Shown in pieces: positions 1 through 7,662 of a DNA stretch of 64,000 bases. The translations under genes and the position numbers were made by a program. The stretch comes from JABFXX01 sp964419605 (lineage in GTDB: Bacteria > Myxococcota_A > Polyangia > Haliangiales > Haliangiaceae), in NCBI GenBank assembly GCA_964419605.1, contig CAYQQM010000008.1, forward strand, positions 1 to 64,000, read 5' to 3'. Every line of letters starts with the position of its first letter. Positions within the stretch are counted from its first letter, which is position 1. The notes below the pieces were generated by a model. That model was not told where the DNA came from, did not search any database, and worked only from the letters and a program-made list of their open reading frames with translations.

Positions 1-54
1 CAATGCGCCAACGGGGAGGCCGGGCGCCGCGGTCTAATCTGCCTCACCTGCCGG

Positions 55-77
55 GTACCTCATGTCAGTGGTTTTGA
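55..77. repeat. IS630 terminal inverted repeat, 3' end
   Basis: These 23 bases are identical to the ends of the MITE at 5134-5299 and to the half element at 7610-7657. They lie 5 bp beyond the stop codon of the IS630 transposase remnant, where a terminal inverted repeat is expected. The other end of the element is not present in this window. Confidence 0.6.
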
Positions 78-82
78 CATGT

Positions 83-398
83 TCAAGCAGCCTTCAAGGC
101 CGAGGGGATTGCAGGCGTTGGGTAGACTCTGCCGAGCTTCCGGCGAGCGCGGTCGATAGTAAACATCCACCGGATGCGAGCTTGGTCGGCATTACGACGT
201 GCTTCCCAGGCTGCGATCTCCGCGATGAGCGTTGGCCGGTCCCCGATACGTCGGTCGAGGCACTGACGGACCATCACGCCTATCTCGATTTCAACCATGT
301 TAAGCCAACTCGCGTGTTTTGGAGTGAAGTGAAATTCCAGTCGAGAAAGAATGCGTCGGGCTTCCGCGGGTTCGAACAAGGAGATCACACACCTCTGA
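83..398 (-). pseudogene. IS630 family transposase, C-terminal remnant
   Basis: About 100 residues match the C-terminal end of IS630-type DDE transposases: a TPKHASWLNMVEIEIG block, then RQCLDRRI, then a tail ending in RIRWMFTIDRARRKLGRVYP. Upstream of the SLFEPAEARRI segment (near 398) the frame stays open but no longer resembles the family, so the catalytic N-terminal two thirds are missing. Just past the stop, positions 55-77 carry the sequence GTACCTCATGTCAGTGG and onward. This is the same terminal sequence found on the MITE at 5134-5299, and it is probably the terminal inverted repeat of this element. The gene cannot be functional. Confidence 0.8.
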
Positions 399-728
399 CT
401 ACTGCTGCCGACTCTCTTTCCAGGGGACTAGGGCCTGTCCCTATATTCAGACTGCGCGACGACAACACGACCACACCCGTCATAGCCAAATGGGAATCAG
501 GCCATCGGTGAGCATGTCCCGGTCACAAATCTCGAGCGAGCGATATCTGATTGGGCGAAGTTCGGCAGAAAGCCGTAGATCTCGAGCTGCTGCACTCAAC
601 CGCCATCCGCGAAGCGGGGGGCTCACCAGCTCACCAAAGATCGCGGCGTGGCTCGGCAGCTGGTTAAATCTGCTCCATGCAGCTCGTCCGAGAGGTGACC
701 GCTAACTACGATATTGGAGCGAGAGCAC
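399..728. other. Intergenic, no gene recognised
   Basis: Between the IS630 remnant and the kinase start there is no reading frame with recognisable protein features. Short open frames on the plus strand have no similarity I can name and no convincing ribosome binding site. Given the truncated IS630 on one side, this is probably decayed mobile-element or intergenic sequence. Confidence 0.5.
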
Positions 729-1715
729 ATGGCGGGCAAACTGCTTGGCGATGACATCGAGGGGCTGGGCCGATATCGAGTACTCGATCGGCTCGGTCAC
801 AGCGGTATGGGTGTCGTTTATGCGGCGTACGATCCGCAACTCGATCGCAGCGTTGCGCTCAAAACCGTGCACATACCGAAGCGAGGTCGCGAGCCTTCTA
901 TGGAAGAAGCGAAAGCTCTCGCTAAACTATCCCACCCCAATATTGTACCGGTGTTTGACGTAGGCTTCGAATCAGACCAGCTCTACATCGTGATGGAGTT
1001 GGTGCGGGGGCAGACTTTACGCGAGTGGTCGGTCGGCAAGGACCTGCGCGCGATTCTCGACGCCTATCGCCAAGCAGGGCAGGCGTTGGCTGCGGAGCAC
1101 GATGCGAAACTAATTCATCGCGGCTTTAAGCCCGATAGTGCGCTCGTCGGACTGGACGGAAGAGTACGCGTTGTTGGCTTTGGCCTCGCTTGCGAGACCC
1201 TAAGTCCCAACGACATCGCCTCCGCGGCGCTGCGTGAGGCTGCCGGAACCCCTAAATACCTGGCTCCAGAACAGCGACAGCGCGGCGTTATTACGACTGC
1301 TGCAGATCAGTACAGCTTCAGCGTTGCGCTGGCGGAAGCATTGCACACGCCGTTGCCCGGTTGGATCGAAGCGGTCGGTGTGCGCGGTTGCGCCCACGAG
1401 CCATCGCAACGGTTTGCGTCGATGCACGACCTGTTGCGCGCGTTGAGCCGCGATCCGATGCGCCGGCGACGACGTATTGCTATGGCGGCGTTCGTTGCAG
1501 TCGTTGCCGGAGTAACTGCCGGAGCTCTTGCTGCGAAGGGCTTGGCGCGACGAACGGCCTATCGGGCAGCGTGGCAGAGTTACCGCGCTGGTACCGGAAC
1601 GTCGCCGTTCGTTCCCCATTGCGCAGACCATTGCGGCCCGCCCGCTTCCTGGATCCACCACACTCCCGACCCAGGCGTCCACGTCGCGATGTCCGCACGA
1701 CCATCGCCGTCGTAA
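729..1715 (+). CDS. Ser/Thr kinase-like protein, catalytic residues lost (pseudokinase)
   Basis: 328 residues from ATG 729, preceded by GGAGCGAG. The eukaryotic-type kinase fold is clear: a glycine-rich loop (GHSGMGVVY, about 23-31), the VALK lysine (K45), an alpha-C glutamate in MEEAKALAKLSHPNI, and a KYLAPEQ segment. Both catalytic aspartates are replaced by glycine: HRD reads HRG (G132, followed by FKPDS) and DFG reads GFG (G150). Each change is a single A-to-G transition, GAC to GGC. A membrane helix follows the kinase domain (RRRRRIAMAAFVAVVAGVTA, about 250-275). Past residue 285 the frame runs antisense through an FG-GAP fragment, so the native C-terminal region, often TPR repeats in this group, is gone. 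It could be a pseudokinase scaffold or a decaying gene; the truncation favours decay. Confidence 0.75.
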   Translation: MAGKLLGDDIEGLGRYRVLDRLGHSGMGVVYAAYDPQLDRSVALKTVHIPKRGREPSMEEAKALAKLSHPNIVPVFDVGFESDQLYIVMELVRGQTLREWSVGKDLRAILDAYRQAGQALAAEHDAKLIHRGFKPDSALVGLDGRVRVVGFGLACETLSPNDIASAALREAAGTPKYLAPEQRQRGVITTAADQYSFSVALAEALHTPLPGWIEAVGVRGCAHEPSQRFASMHDLLRALSRDPMRRRRRIAMAAFVAVVAGVTAGALAAKGLARRTAYRAAWQSYRAGTGTSPFVPHCADHCGPPASWIHHTPDPGVHVAMSARPSPS

Positions 1716-1831
1716 TCGGCCGGAACAGGAATGTCACCGCGTTCCCCCCACCACGCCGTCGTGGTTGCGCCGCTTGCGCTAAACCGTATATCCCAATTTC
1801 CAGAGTCGGGACGGTACACGGCCGCATCGCT
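1582..1831 (-). pseudogene. FG-GAP/VCBS repeat protein fragment
   Basis: Read on the minus strand this stretch encodes about two FG-GAP-like repeats: AVYRPDSGNWDI, then GDIPVPADYDGDGRADIATW, then GVWWIQ and NGDVPVPAR. Such repeats build extracellular beta-propellers. There is no start, signal peptide or continuation at either edge: one edge runs into the kinase frame near 1580 and the other into a MITE-like scar at 1831-1849. It is a fragment of a surface protein gene left by rearrangement. Confidence 0.65.
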
Positions 1832-1849
1832 GGTACCTCGAGGTACTAG
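1831..1849. repeat. MITE scar: two element ends joined head to head
   Basis: GGTACCTCGAGGTACTAG is what remains if both ends of a CTAGTACCTC...GAGGTACTAG element meet with the interior lost. The same ends are seen complete at 5134-5299 and 10906-11017. It lies exactly at one edge of the FG-GAP fragment. Confidence 0.4.
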
Positions 1850-2014
1850 GGAACTGACCGTTCGGCGCACATTCGGTACGTGCGGGTTCCAGGCCGGCAC
1901 ATCCGCAGGCTGGCAAGTGATTGCAATGCACTGAAATCACATGCAAAACAGACGCCCGGACTTGGCAAGCGGCTTGCCTTAGCGATGCGGCAATCCCGAA
2001 CAAAGGAATCCCGC

Positions 2015-3679
2015 ATGCCGACCATCACAACGTTTCGTGCCATCGCGATTTGCGCAAGCGCCTTCACCGGCGCACTGACCACGGGGTGCTCCACGGCGCC
2101 GCTTGAATCACCTGATGCCGCGACTGACCACGCGCACATCATCGTTCCGCCGCCGGCGCCCACCTGCCCCGGTGCGAGTAGTCCATTCACCAAACCGCAG
2201 CTGGAGTGGCTGTGTCACAATCAGGAGCACGCACCTCCGACGCGGCCGCCCGACCCGGCCGGCTATTGCGATGTCGAAGTTCGCCTCACCAGCGCCACGT
2301 TCGAGACCGGGCAAGGCGTGTCCGAGGGGAAAGGCGAAATCTCGTTTGACGCTTACGGCAGCGCCTACGACGTCAACCCGCCCGAGCAAACCAAGGCATC
2401 ATCACCGGAAACCAAGTACAGCGTCGGCGAGCACGTCGGCCAGAGTCTCGACTTGGGCACGTATCGCGTTCGCGTCGGCAAAACCCGCGATGTCGAGGTG
2501 TGCGCGTACTTCACCGAGCACGATAGTGGACTCAACGGCCACGACGACACCACGTTCGCGTGCTCGACCGTGACGCTGCGCTGTTCCGGCGCAGATGCCA
2601 ACGGCGACGGTCTGCCCGACGGTCAGGCAACGGACTCCGGATCCCTCGGTCCGGCAACGTTTTGCGGCCCCAACCAATGCCAGGGCACTATCTCGGCGAC
2701 GATCCAGATCATGGCAGCGGATGCCGACATGGACGGCGTGCCCAACGACGATGACTTTACGCCGGAGCTGTGCGACGAGGTCGATAAAGCAACCGCAGGC
2801 AACGCAGCGCTGGTCTATTATCACTTCGGAGACGACGGCGTCCGGAGCGTGGCGCAGGCGCTCGGGCTCAATTTCGGCACCGTGTTCTCCGCCTACTCGT
2901 ACGTCGTTCTCGTCGCCGACAACGACACCTCCAACCCGATGAATCTCAATGCGCAGTTGTTCACCCAAGCAGACAAGGTGTTTCCGCCTACCCGGGAGGG
3001 CCTCCTCGACGCCATGCAGGATCTGACGTCGCAGGGCTACCGCTTCGACACCTTCGTGTATGCGCACGGCTACAAGAATGGCGCTGACGATTCGAGTTTC
3101 GAAGTTTCATCCGGCGATATGATCACGGGCGAATGGTTGGTCAGTGCCACCGAGCCATGTGAGATTGGCACCGCGCGCGGTGGCGTGCCGATCATGGCCT
3201 GGTGGTCGACCACGTGCATCGCCGCGCGTCAGATCGACGCCTGGATGGAAATCGGCGCCCTTAGCGACTCGGGCGCTGTCGACGTGGAGTTCTTCCCCAA
3301 CGCGTCGGGAAATTTTCTTTCCAACTGGACATCTGGACAACCGTACAAGACCGCTGTCGATAGATCGCGCACGGGCGGGGTGATCGCCGCAGCAAATTTC
3401 GAGGTTCGCCAAGAAGGGATGGCCGCTCCTTGGCGCTGCGTGGCCGACGATCCGACGACGCAAACGCCAATGGACGGACCTGGCGTGGTAACCGACAAAA
3501 ACGCGTGTGCCGAAGATTTTTTCAACGATAACCTCGGCCCGAATGACGCCGCGTACGATATCTGGGAAGTGTACGACACCAGCCTGAGCGGCGCCGACAA
3601 CATGATGCGCGCATCGCGTCGCGAGTTCCTAGGCGATCCGAATCTCACATTCGGCGCGCCCGGCCACCGCTGGCCATAA
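2015..3679 (+). CDS. Lipoprotein with TSP3-like calcium motifs and possible caspase-like domain
   Basis: 554 residues from ATG 2015, preceded by AAAGGA. The signal peptide ends in a lipobox (ALTTGCSTAP). Two Asp-rich calcium-binding motifs of thrombospondin type 3 style follow: DANGDGLPDGQ (about 195) and DADMDGVPNDDD (about 235). The C-terminal half has a hydrophobic strand ending in FDTFVYAHGYKNG and, further on, IMAWWSTTCIAARQ. A strand-His-Gly followed by a strand-Cys is the layout of caspase-like cysteine peptidases, but the rest of the fold cannot be confirmed by eye. Cysteine content is high, as usual for exported proteins of this group. It stands alone between the FG-GAP fragment and a repeat. 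Confidence 0.7.
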   Translation: MPTITTFRAIAICASAFTGALTTGCSTAPLESPDAATDHAHIIVPPPAPTCPGASSPFTKPQLEWLCHNQEHAPPTRPPDPAGYCDVEVRLTSATFETGQGVSEGKGEISFDAYGSAYDVNPPEQTKASSPETKYSVGEHVGQSLDLGTYRVRVGKTRDVEVCAYFTEHDSGLNGHDDTTFACSTVTLRCSGADANGDGLPDGQATDSGSLGPATFCGPNQCQGTISATIQIMAADADMDGVPNDDDFTPELCDEVDKATAGNAALVYYHFGDDGVRSVAQALGLNFGTVFSAYSYVVLVADNDTSNPMNLNAQLFTQADKVFPPTREGLLDAMQDLTSQGYRFDTFVYAHGYKNGADDSSFEVSSGDMITGEWLVSATEPCEIGTARGGVPIMAWWSTTCIAARQIDAWMEIGALSDSGAVDVEFFPNASGNFLSNWTSGQPYKTAVDRSRTGGVIAAANFEVRQEGMAAPWRCVADDPTTQTPMDGPGVVTDKNACAEDFFNDNLGPNDAAYDIWEVYDTSLSGADNMMRASRREFLGDPNLTFGAPGHRWP

Positions 3680-3700
3680 CACGCTGGCGCGGTATGAGCG

Positions 3701-3742
3701 CTTGAGCCCGTGCACGTAGAGGCGCGATGCACCTCGTTTCGC
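3701..3742 (+). repeat. 42-bp direct repeat, left copy
   Basis: The copy begins CTTGAGCCCGTGCACGTAGA and ends in GTTTCGC. It matches 5057-5098 at 37 of 42 positions in the same orientation. The two copies flank the AAA ATPase gene and its terminator-like hairpin with nothing else between them. Confidence 0.7.
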
Positions 3743-3875
3743 ACTCCCACATGCACTGGGGCGAAACGGTTCACCTCTGTTCCATCTCCCAGTTGGCCTC
3801 ATGCTATGGACGACCGCCAATCCTTATGATGCAAATCCCATCGGCCGAACCGGCGCCCCAAACAGCCCCAGGAAT

Positions 3876-3896
3876 GGCAACGACGTTGCCTTTTTT
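3876..3896 (+). terminator. Rho-independent terminator or attenuator-like hairpin
   Basis: GGCAACGACGTTGCC is a perfect inverted repeat followed directly by six T. It lies about 200 bp after the lipoprotein gene and only 18 bp before the GTG start of the ATPase gene. It could end the upstream transcript or act as an attenuator in the ATPase leader. Confidence 0.6.
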
Positions 3897-3913
3897 ATGC
3901 AATAATAGGTAGC

Positions 3914-5050
3914 GTGATTTCCCGGGATATCAAGGCGCCTCAAGGAAGTTTTTTCCTTTTCGGTCCAAGGGGAACGGGGAAATCCACCTGGGCGCAGAAT
4001 TGCTTTCCAAACAGTCTTCGGGTCGACCTACTCAAAGAATCGACGTTTGTGGAACTTTCCGGCCACGCTGAGCGGCTTGAAGCGATGATTGGAGCTGCTC
4101 GAGCCTCCGTCGTTGTGATTGACGAAGTGCAGAAATTGCCGGCGCTGCTCGATGAGGTCCACCGGCTGATAGAAGAACGAAAAACGAAGTTTGTGCTCAC
4201 AGGCTCGAGCGCTCGCAAGCTGCGGCGTTCAGGTGCAAATCTTCTTGCTGGTCGGGCCCGCACTTTGACGATGCATCCATTTACTGCGAGCGAGCTGGGC
4301 AAGCGTTTTAATCTTCGACATGCCATTTCCTATGGCATGTTGCCGACCTCCTGGTCCGACTCCGATGTCAAAGATTACCTAAAAGGCTACATCGGGACCT
4401 ATCTGCGCGAGGAAGTGCAGCAAGAAGCCATGGTTCGAAATCTCGGCAGTTTTAGTCGTTTTCTCGAGGCTGCTACGTTTTCGCAAGCCGCTCCCCTCAA
4501 TATGCAAGCCGTTGCTAGCGATACCGGCATCAATCGCAAGACAGTAGAAACCCATTTCGAACTTCTCGAAGATTTGCTGCTAGCCGTGCGGCTTCCGGTC
4601 TTTCGCCGGAAGGCTCAGCGAAAAGTCAGCGCCCATCCCAAGTTCTTTTACTTCGATACTGGGGTTTATCGCGCGCTTCGGCCCCGCGGCCCTCTTGACT
4701 CGGATGCGGAGATCGATGGCGCGGCGATCGAGACGCTGCTGTTCCAATCGGTGCGTGCCGAAAGCGCCAACCACAATCTAGGATATGAGTTGTTCCATTG
4801 GCGTACCTCAGACAACATCGAAGTAGACTTGGTCGCTTATGGTGAGCGCGGATTTCATGCGCTCGAAGTCAAACGAACGCACGTGTTTCGCGAGGCGGAT
4901 TTGAAGGGATTGAAACTGTTTATCGATGAATATCCCCAAGCGCGAGGTCACTTATTTTACGGTGGCACGCGTTCGTATGACTTCGGCTCGATCCAGGTAA
5001 GGCCGCTGGCTGACGGACTGGTAGAGCTGCCACACATTCTCCGTGGTTAG
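3914..5050 (+). CDS. AAA_14/DUF4143 ATP-binding protein
   Basis: 378 residues from a GTG start. The N-terminal AAA domain shows Walker A GPRGTGKST (about 18-26), Walker B VVVIDEVQ (about 66-73) and the sensor FVLTGSSARKLRR. The C-terminal DUF4143 part contains NIEVDLVAYGERGFHALEVKR, an E-x-D...E-V-K arrangement like the restriction-endonuclease fold often found there. A winged-helix-like middle (about 185-235) fits the family. The length is normal for these mobile ATPases. Their role is not well established; they are widespread, horizontally mobile and often linked to defence or toxin loci. Two 42-bp direct repeats frame the gene, suggesting it entered as a cassette. Confidence 0.85.
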   Translation: MISRDIKAPQGSFFLFGPRGTGKSTWAQNCFPNSLRVDLLKESTFVELSGHAERLEAMIGAARASVVVIDEVQKLPALLDEVHRLIEERKTKFVLTGSSARKLRRSGANLLAGRARTLTMHPFTASELGKRFNLRHAISYGMLPTSWSDSDVKDYLKGYIGTYLREEVQQEAMVRNLGSFSRFLEAATFSQAAPLNMQAVASDTGINRKTVETHFELLEDLLLAVRLPVFRRKAQRKVSAHPKFFYFDTGVYRALRPRGPLDSDAEIDGAAIETLLFQSVRAESANHNLGYELFHWRTSDNIEVDLVAYGERGFHALEVKRTHVFREADLKGLKLFIDEYPQARGHLFYGGTRSYDFGSIQVRPLADGLVELPHILRG

Positions 5051-5056
5051 AGAGGG

Positions 5057-5098
5057 TTTGAGCCCGTGCACGTTGAGGTGCGATGCCCCTGGTTTCGC
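5057..5098 (+). repeat. 42-bp direct repeat, right copy
   Basis: Second copy of the repeat at 3701-3742, starting 7 bp after the ATPase stop codon. The five mismatches are spread along its length. Confidence 0.7.
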
Positions 5099-5133
5099 TT
5101 GGCGTTGGTCGTTGTTGAGTATTACAACAGGCC

Positions 5134-5299
5134 CTAGTACCTCATGTCAGTGGTTTTGATCGGTTCGGGCCGCCGATCCATCGCCGATCGCTTCGTTATG
5201 CTCCGTCGCGTTACCGCCAGTAGCGCTTACTCCGCAAGCCTCGCGCTCGGCGCGCCTCGGCGACCGGAACCTGCCAAAACCACTGACATGAGGTACTAG
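5134..5299. mobile_element. 166-bp MITE with IS630-type ends
   Basis: The element begins CTAGTACCTC and ends GAGGTACTAG. The first and last 25 bases are perfect inverted repeats, and weaker inverted similarity continues inward (GGTTC.GG.CGCCGA on both arms). The outer TA is consistent with the TA target duplication of IS630/Tc1-type elements. Its ends equal the terminal repeat next to the IS630 remnant at 83-398. No coding frame lies inside. The right end is 7 bp before the ATG of the DUF1501 gene. Confidence 0.8.
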
Positions 5300-5306
5300 C
5301 TCGGCC

Positions 5307-6602
5307 ATGAACCGCAGACAGTTGTTCACCCTGGTCGGAGCGGCCGGAGGGTCGCTGCTCGCTCGGCGACTAGGAGCGGCTCCGTCGCCACAATACTCGC
5401 ACGACTACTTCATGTTTATCCACGCTGCAGGTGGCTGGGACGTCATGTTGTGGGCAGATCCGCGCAACGAGCGCAAAGGTCTTGTTGAGCCGCCGTCGCT
5501 GGCGAACACGGATATTGGCGGGCTCGAGCGTTGGAAGACCGTTGGTGACAGCTTCGAACCCATGATCTCTTCCACGTCGCAGCGCTTTGGGCCCGCGATC
5601 GGTGCGCTGTACGACCTGCGAGACCGTTTGACGATCATCAACGGGATTGCGATGAATACGGTCAGTCACGACGACGGAACGGCGTTTTCGACCACCGGGC
5701 GTCACCGCATTGGCGGTTCCGTGCCGGAGTCTTCGGTCGATGTTGTCATCGCGAACGAATTGGGCAGGGCGCAGCTCATGCCGGATGTCGCGGTCAAGTT
5801 TCCATCGTCGTTTGTCGGGACGAAGCTCGATCGGCGCAGCGTTCCACTTCGCCTCGACACCGTAGATGCGGTTGCGCAGTCGTTTTCGCGCAGTCGAAGC
5901 TTCTTGAGCGGCAGCGATCGGTCCGCTGTAACGGCAGTATTGACGGCGGAGGCAAAGGATCTGGTCGGCGTTTCGCGGTCTCCCGTTTTCGATCAGCTGA
6001 CGAGCCAACATCAGGATGTCGCCTCGCTGGTTCGCGGCGATGTTGCTCAAGCCTTTACGAGTCGCCAACTTCGACAGGCCTATTCCGAATACAACTATCG
6101 CGGTCGCCTCGTGGATGCGCCGGTAGCAGCCGCCTTTGCCGTGGAAGCGATCAAGCGCAACGCTGTCCGCTGTGTTGGGTTTTCGCTCGGCGGGCTCGAC
6201 ACGCACACCGCGAACCATCGCCAACATGCGCTGATCCTTCAAGAACTGTTTGCGGTCATCGCAACCACGGTGAAGCTACTGGACAAGGCTCCGCATCCCA
6301 CACTTCGCAACACCAAGCTATCGGAACGAACGCACATTCTGGTGGTGAGCGAATTCTGTCGAACGCCACACATCAATCCCGCGGGGGGCCGCGATCACTA
6401 TCCCAACAACTCGGCGCTCATCATTTCACCGCGGTTTCGAGGGGGTCGCACGTTTGGCGCGACCGATGCGGAACAGCTCTTGCCGGTTCGCGACTCGTTG
6501 GCGCCACCCGATTTGCTTGCCACCTACTTGCATGCATTCGGGATCGATCCGCGCCGTTTCATGCGCGACGGCCGGATCGTGAAAGAACTTCTAGCCGCGT
6601 AG
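5307..6602 (+). CDS. DUF1501 family protein, Tat-exported
   Basis: 431 residues. The N-terminus MNRRQLFTLVGAAGGSLLAR carries a twin-arginine motif and hydrophobic stretch, so export by Tat is likely. DUF1501 landmarks include FIHAAGGWDVMLW near the start, GFSLGGLDTHTANHRQ (about 290) and VVSEFCRTPHINPAGGRDHY (about 345), the last resembling the metal-binding region of sulfatase-like proteins. DUF1501 genes usually sit beside a DUF1800 gene; none is present here. The start codon is 7 bp from the end of a MITE, and the only Shine-Dalgarno-like bases (GAGG, 5290-5293) belong to the MITE terminus, 13 nt away. The insertion has therefore replaced the natural leader. Confidence 0.85.
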   Translation: MNRRQLFTLVGAAGGSLLARRLGAAPSPQYSHDYFMFIHAAGGWDVMLWADPRNERKGLVEPPSLANTDIGGLERWKTVGDSFEPMISSTSQRFGPAIGALYDLRDRLTIINGIAMNTVSHDDGTAFSTTGRHRIGGSVPESSVDVVIANELGRAQLMPDVAVKFPSSFVGTKLDRRSVPLRLDTVDAVAQSFSRSRSFLSGSDRSAVTAVLTAEAKDLVGVSRSPVFDQLTSQHQDVASLVRGDVAQAFTSRQLRQAYSEYNYRGRLVDAPVAAAFAVEAIKRNAVRCVGFSLGGLDTHTANHRQHALILQELFAVIATTVKLLDKAPHPTLRNTKLSERTHILVVSEFCRTPHINPAGGRDHYPNNSALIISPRFRGGRTFGATDAEQLLPVRDSLAPPDLLATYLHAFGIDPRRFMRDGRIVKELLAA

Positions 6603-6611
6603 TTAGAAGGC

Positions 6612-7556
6612 CTACTCGAACTCGTATTTCTTCACCAGCCGGATCAGGTTGCGGCGCGAAATCTTGAGCTCGGCGGCGGCGCGGGTTTTGTTGCCGCCGT
6701 GACGGCGCATCGCGGCGCTGATCATTCGGCGCTCGAGCGCTTCGACAGCGACTGGCAGCGAGTCGCCATCGCTCGGCGGTGCAGGGGCGTAGTCGAGAAT
6801 ACGCGGCGATAACAGCGACTCTGGGATGATGGGCGACTCATCCGACAGTACCGCGAGGCGCTCGATTTCATTTTCTAGCTCGCGCACATTTCCGGGCCAG
6901 GGGTACTCGAGCATTCGCTGCAAGCACGTCGGAGCAAGGATCTTGGGACAGTCCGGGCTGTGGCGTGCGAGGAAGGCGTCGACCAGCAGAGGTAGGTCGC
7001 CGATCCGTTCGCGCAGCGGGGGAAGCCCCACCGAAACGACGTGGATGCGATAGAACAAGTCCTCGCGGAAGCTGCCGTTGCCAACCATGGCCGCTAGGTC
7101 GCGGTTCGTGGCAGCGACGATGCGCACGTCGACCGAGCGAACGTCTGTGTCGCCAACGCGACTAAACGTCCCCTCCTGCAGGACGCGCAGCACTTTGACT
7201 TGCAACGTTGGAGACATATCTCCGATTTCGTCGAAGAAAAACGTACCGCCGTTGGCGGCGTCGAACAGCCCGACGGTGTCGGCGACGGCGCCGGTGAAGG
7301 CTCCCCGCTTGTGCCCAAACAACTCCGAGTCCAGCAGGTTGTCGTTCAGCGCCGAACAGTTCGCTACCACAAACCGCGCATGACAACGCTTCGACTGCTG
7401 GTGAATGGCGCGCGCAACAAGCTCCTTGCCGGTGCCATTTTCGCCTTGAATGAGCACCGTGGAATCGGTTGGAGCGATGCGTTGGATCATTGCGCTCAAC
7501 TCCGCCATCACCGGAGCACTGCCGATGAGTCCCGCGTGCTGCGTCTCCCCGCTCAC
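6612..7556 (-). CDS. Sigma-54 activator, AAA plus Fis-type HTH, no sensory domain
   Basis: 314 residues from a GTG start. Walker A GENGTGKE (about 39-46), the GAFTGA loop that contacts sigma-54 (about 85), FFFDEIGD, the arginine-finger region FREDLFYRI and WPGNVREL are all present. A Fis-like helix-turn-helix (KTRAAAELKISRRNLIRLVKKY) ends the protein. It starts directly at the AAA domain (GLIGSAPVMAEL) and has no receiver, GAF, PAS or FHA domain, so its activity is probably set by its own level or by a partner. A perfect 17-bp palindrome lies 10 bp upstream of the start, and a half MITE lies 50 bp upstream, so an original N-terminal domain may have been lost. Confidence 0.88.
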   Translation of the reverse strand: MSGETQHAGLIGSAPVMAELSAMIQRIAPTDSTVLIQGENGTGKELVARAIHQQSKRCHARFVVANCSALNDNLLDSELFGHKRGAFTGAVADTVGLFDAANGGTFFFDEIGDMSPTLQVKVLRVLQEGTFSRVGDTDVRSVDVRIVAATNRDLAAMVGNGSFREDLFYRIHVVSVGLPPLRERIGDLPLLVDAFLARHSPDCPKILAPTCLQRMLEYPWPGNVRELENEIERLAVLSDESPIIPESLLSPRILDYAPAPPSDGDSLPVAVEALERRMISAAMRRHGGNKTRAAAELKISRRNLIRLVKKYEFE

Positions 7557-7565
7557 CTGACCAAC

Positions 7566-7582
7566 TGTGACAAGATGTCACA
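7566..7582. promoter_or_regulatory. 17-bp perfect palindrome, probable operator
   Basis: TGTGACAAGATGTCACA has 7-bp arms and a 3-bp centre. It covers positions -10 to -26 relative to the GTG start of the sigma-54 activator, so a bound protein would block the ribosome binding site or promoter. It resembles the CRP site TGTGA-N6-TCACA but with a 7-bp spacer. It also contains a TGT-N11-ACA pattern close to enhancer sites of sigma-54 activators, so autoregulation is possible. Confidence 0.5.
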
Positions 7583-7609
7583 TGAAACGCAATGCCCGCT
7601 CGGTGCCCA

Positions 7610-7657
7610 GTACCTCATGTCAGTGGTTTTGGCAGGTTCCGGTCGCCGAGGCGCGCC
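7610..7657. mobile_element. Half MITE, one terminus only
   Basis: These 48 bases run from GTACCTCATGTCAGTGG through GGTTCCGGTCGCCGAGGCGCGCC and match the inverted right arm of the MITE at 5134-5299. The other half is missing. It lies in the short space between the sigma-54 activator and the stop codon of the carboxypeptidase, 5 bp from that stop. Confidence 0.7.
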
Positions 7658-7662
7658 ATCGT

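Noticed and set aside
490..705. Small plus-strand open frame before the kinase
   Set aside because: No ribosome binding site, Arg/Ser-rich composition typical of non-coding GC-rich frames, and no similarity recognised.
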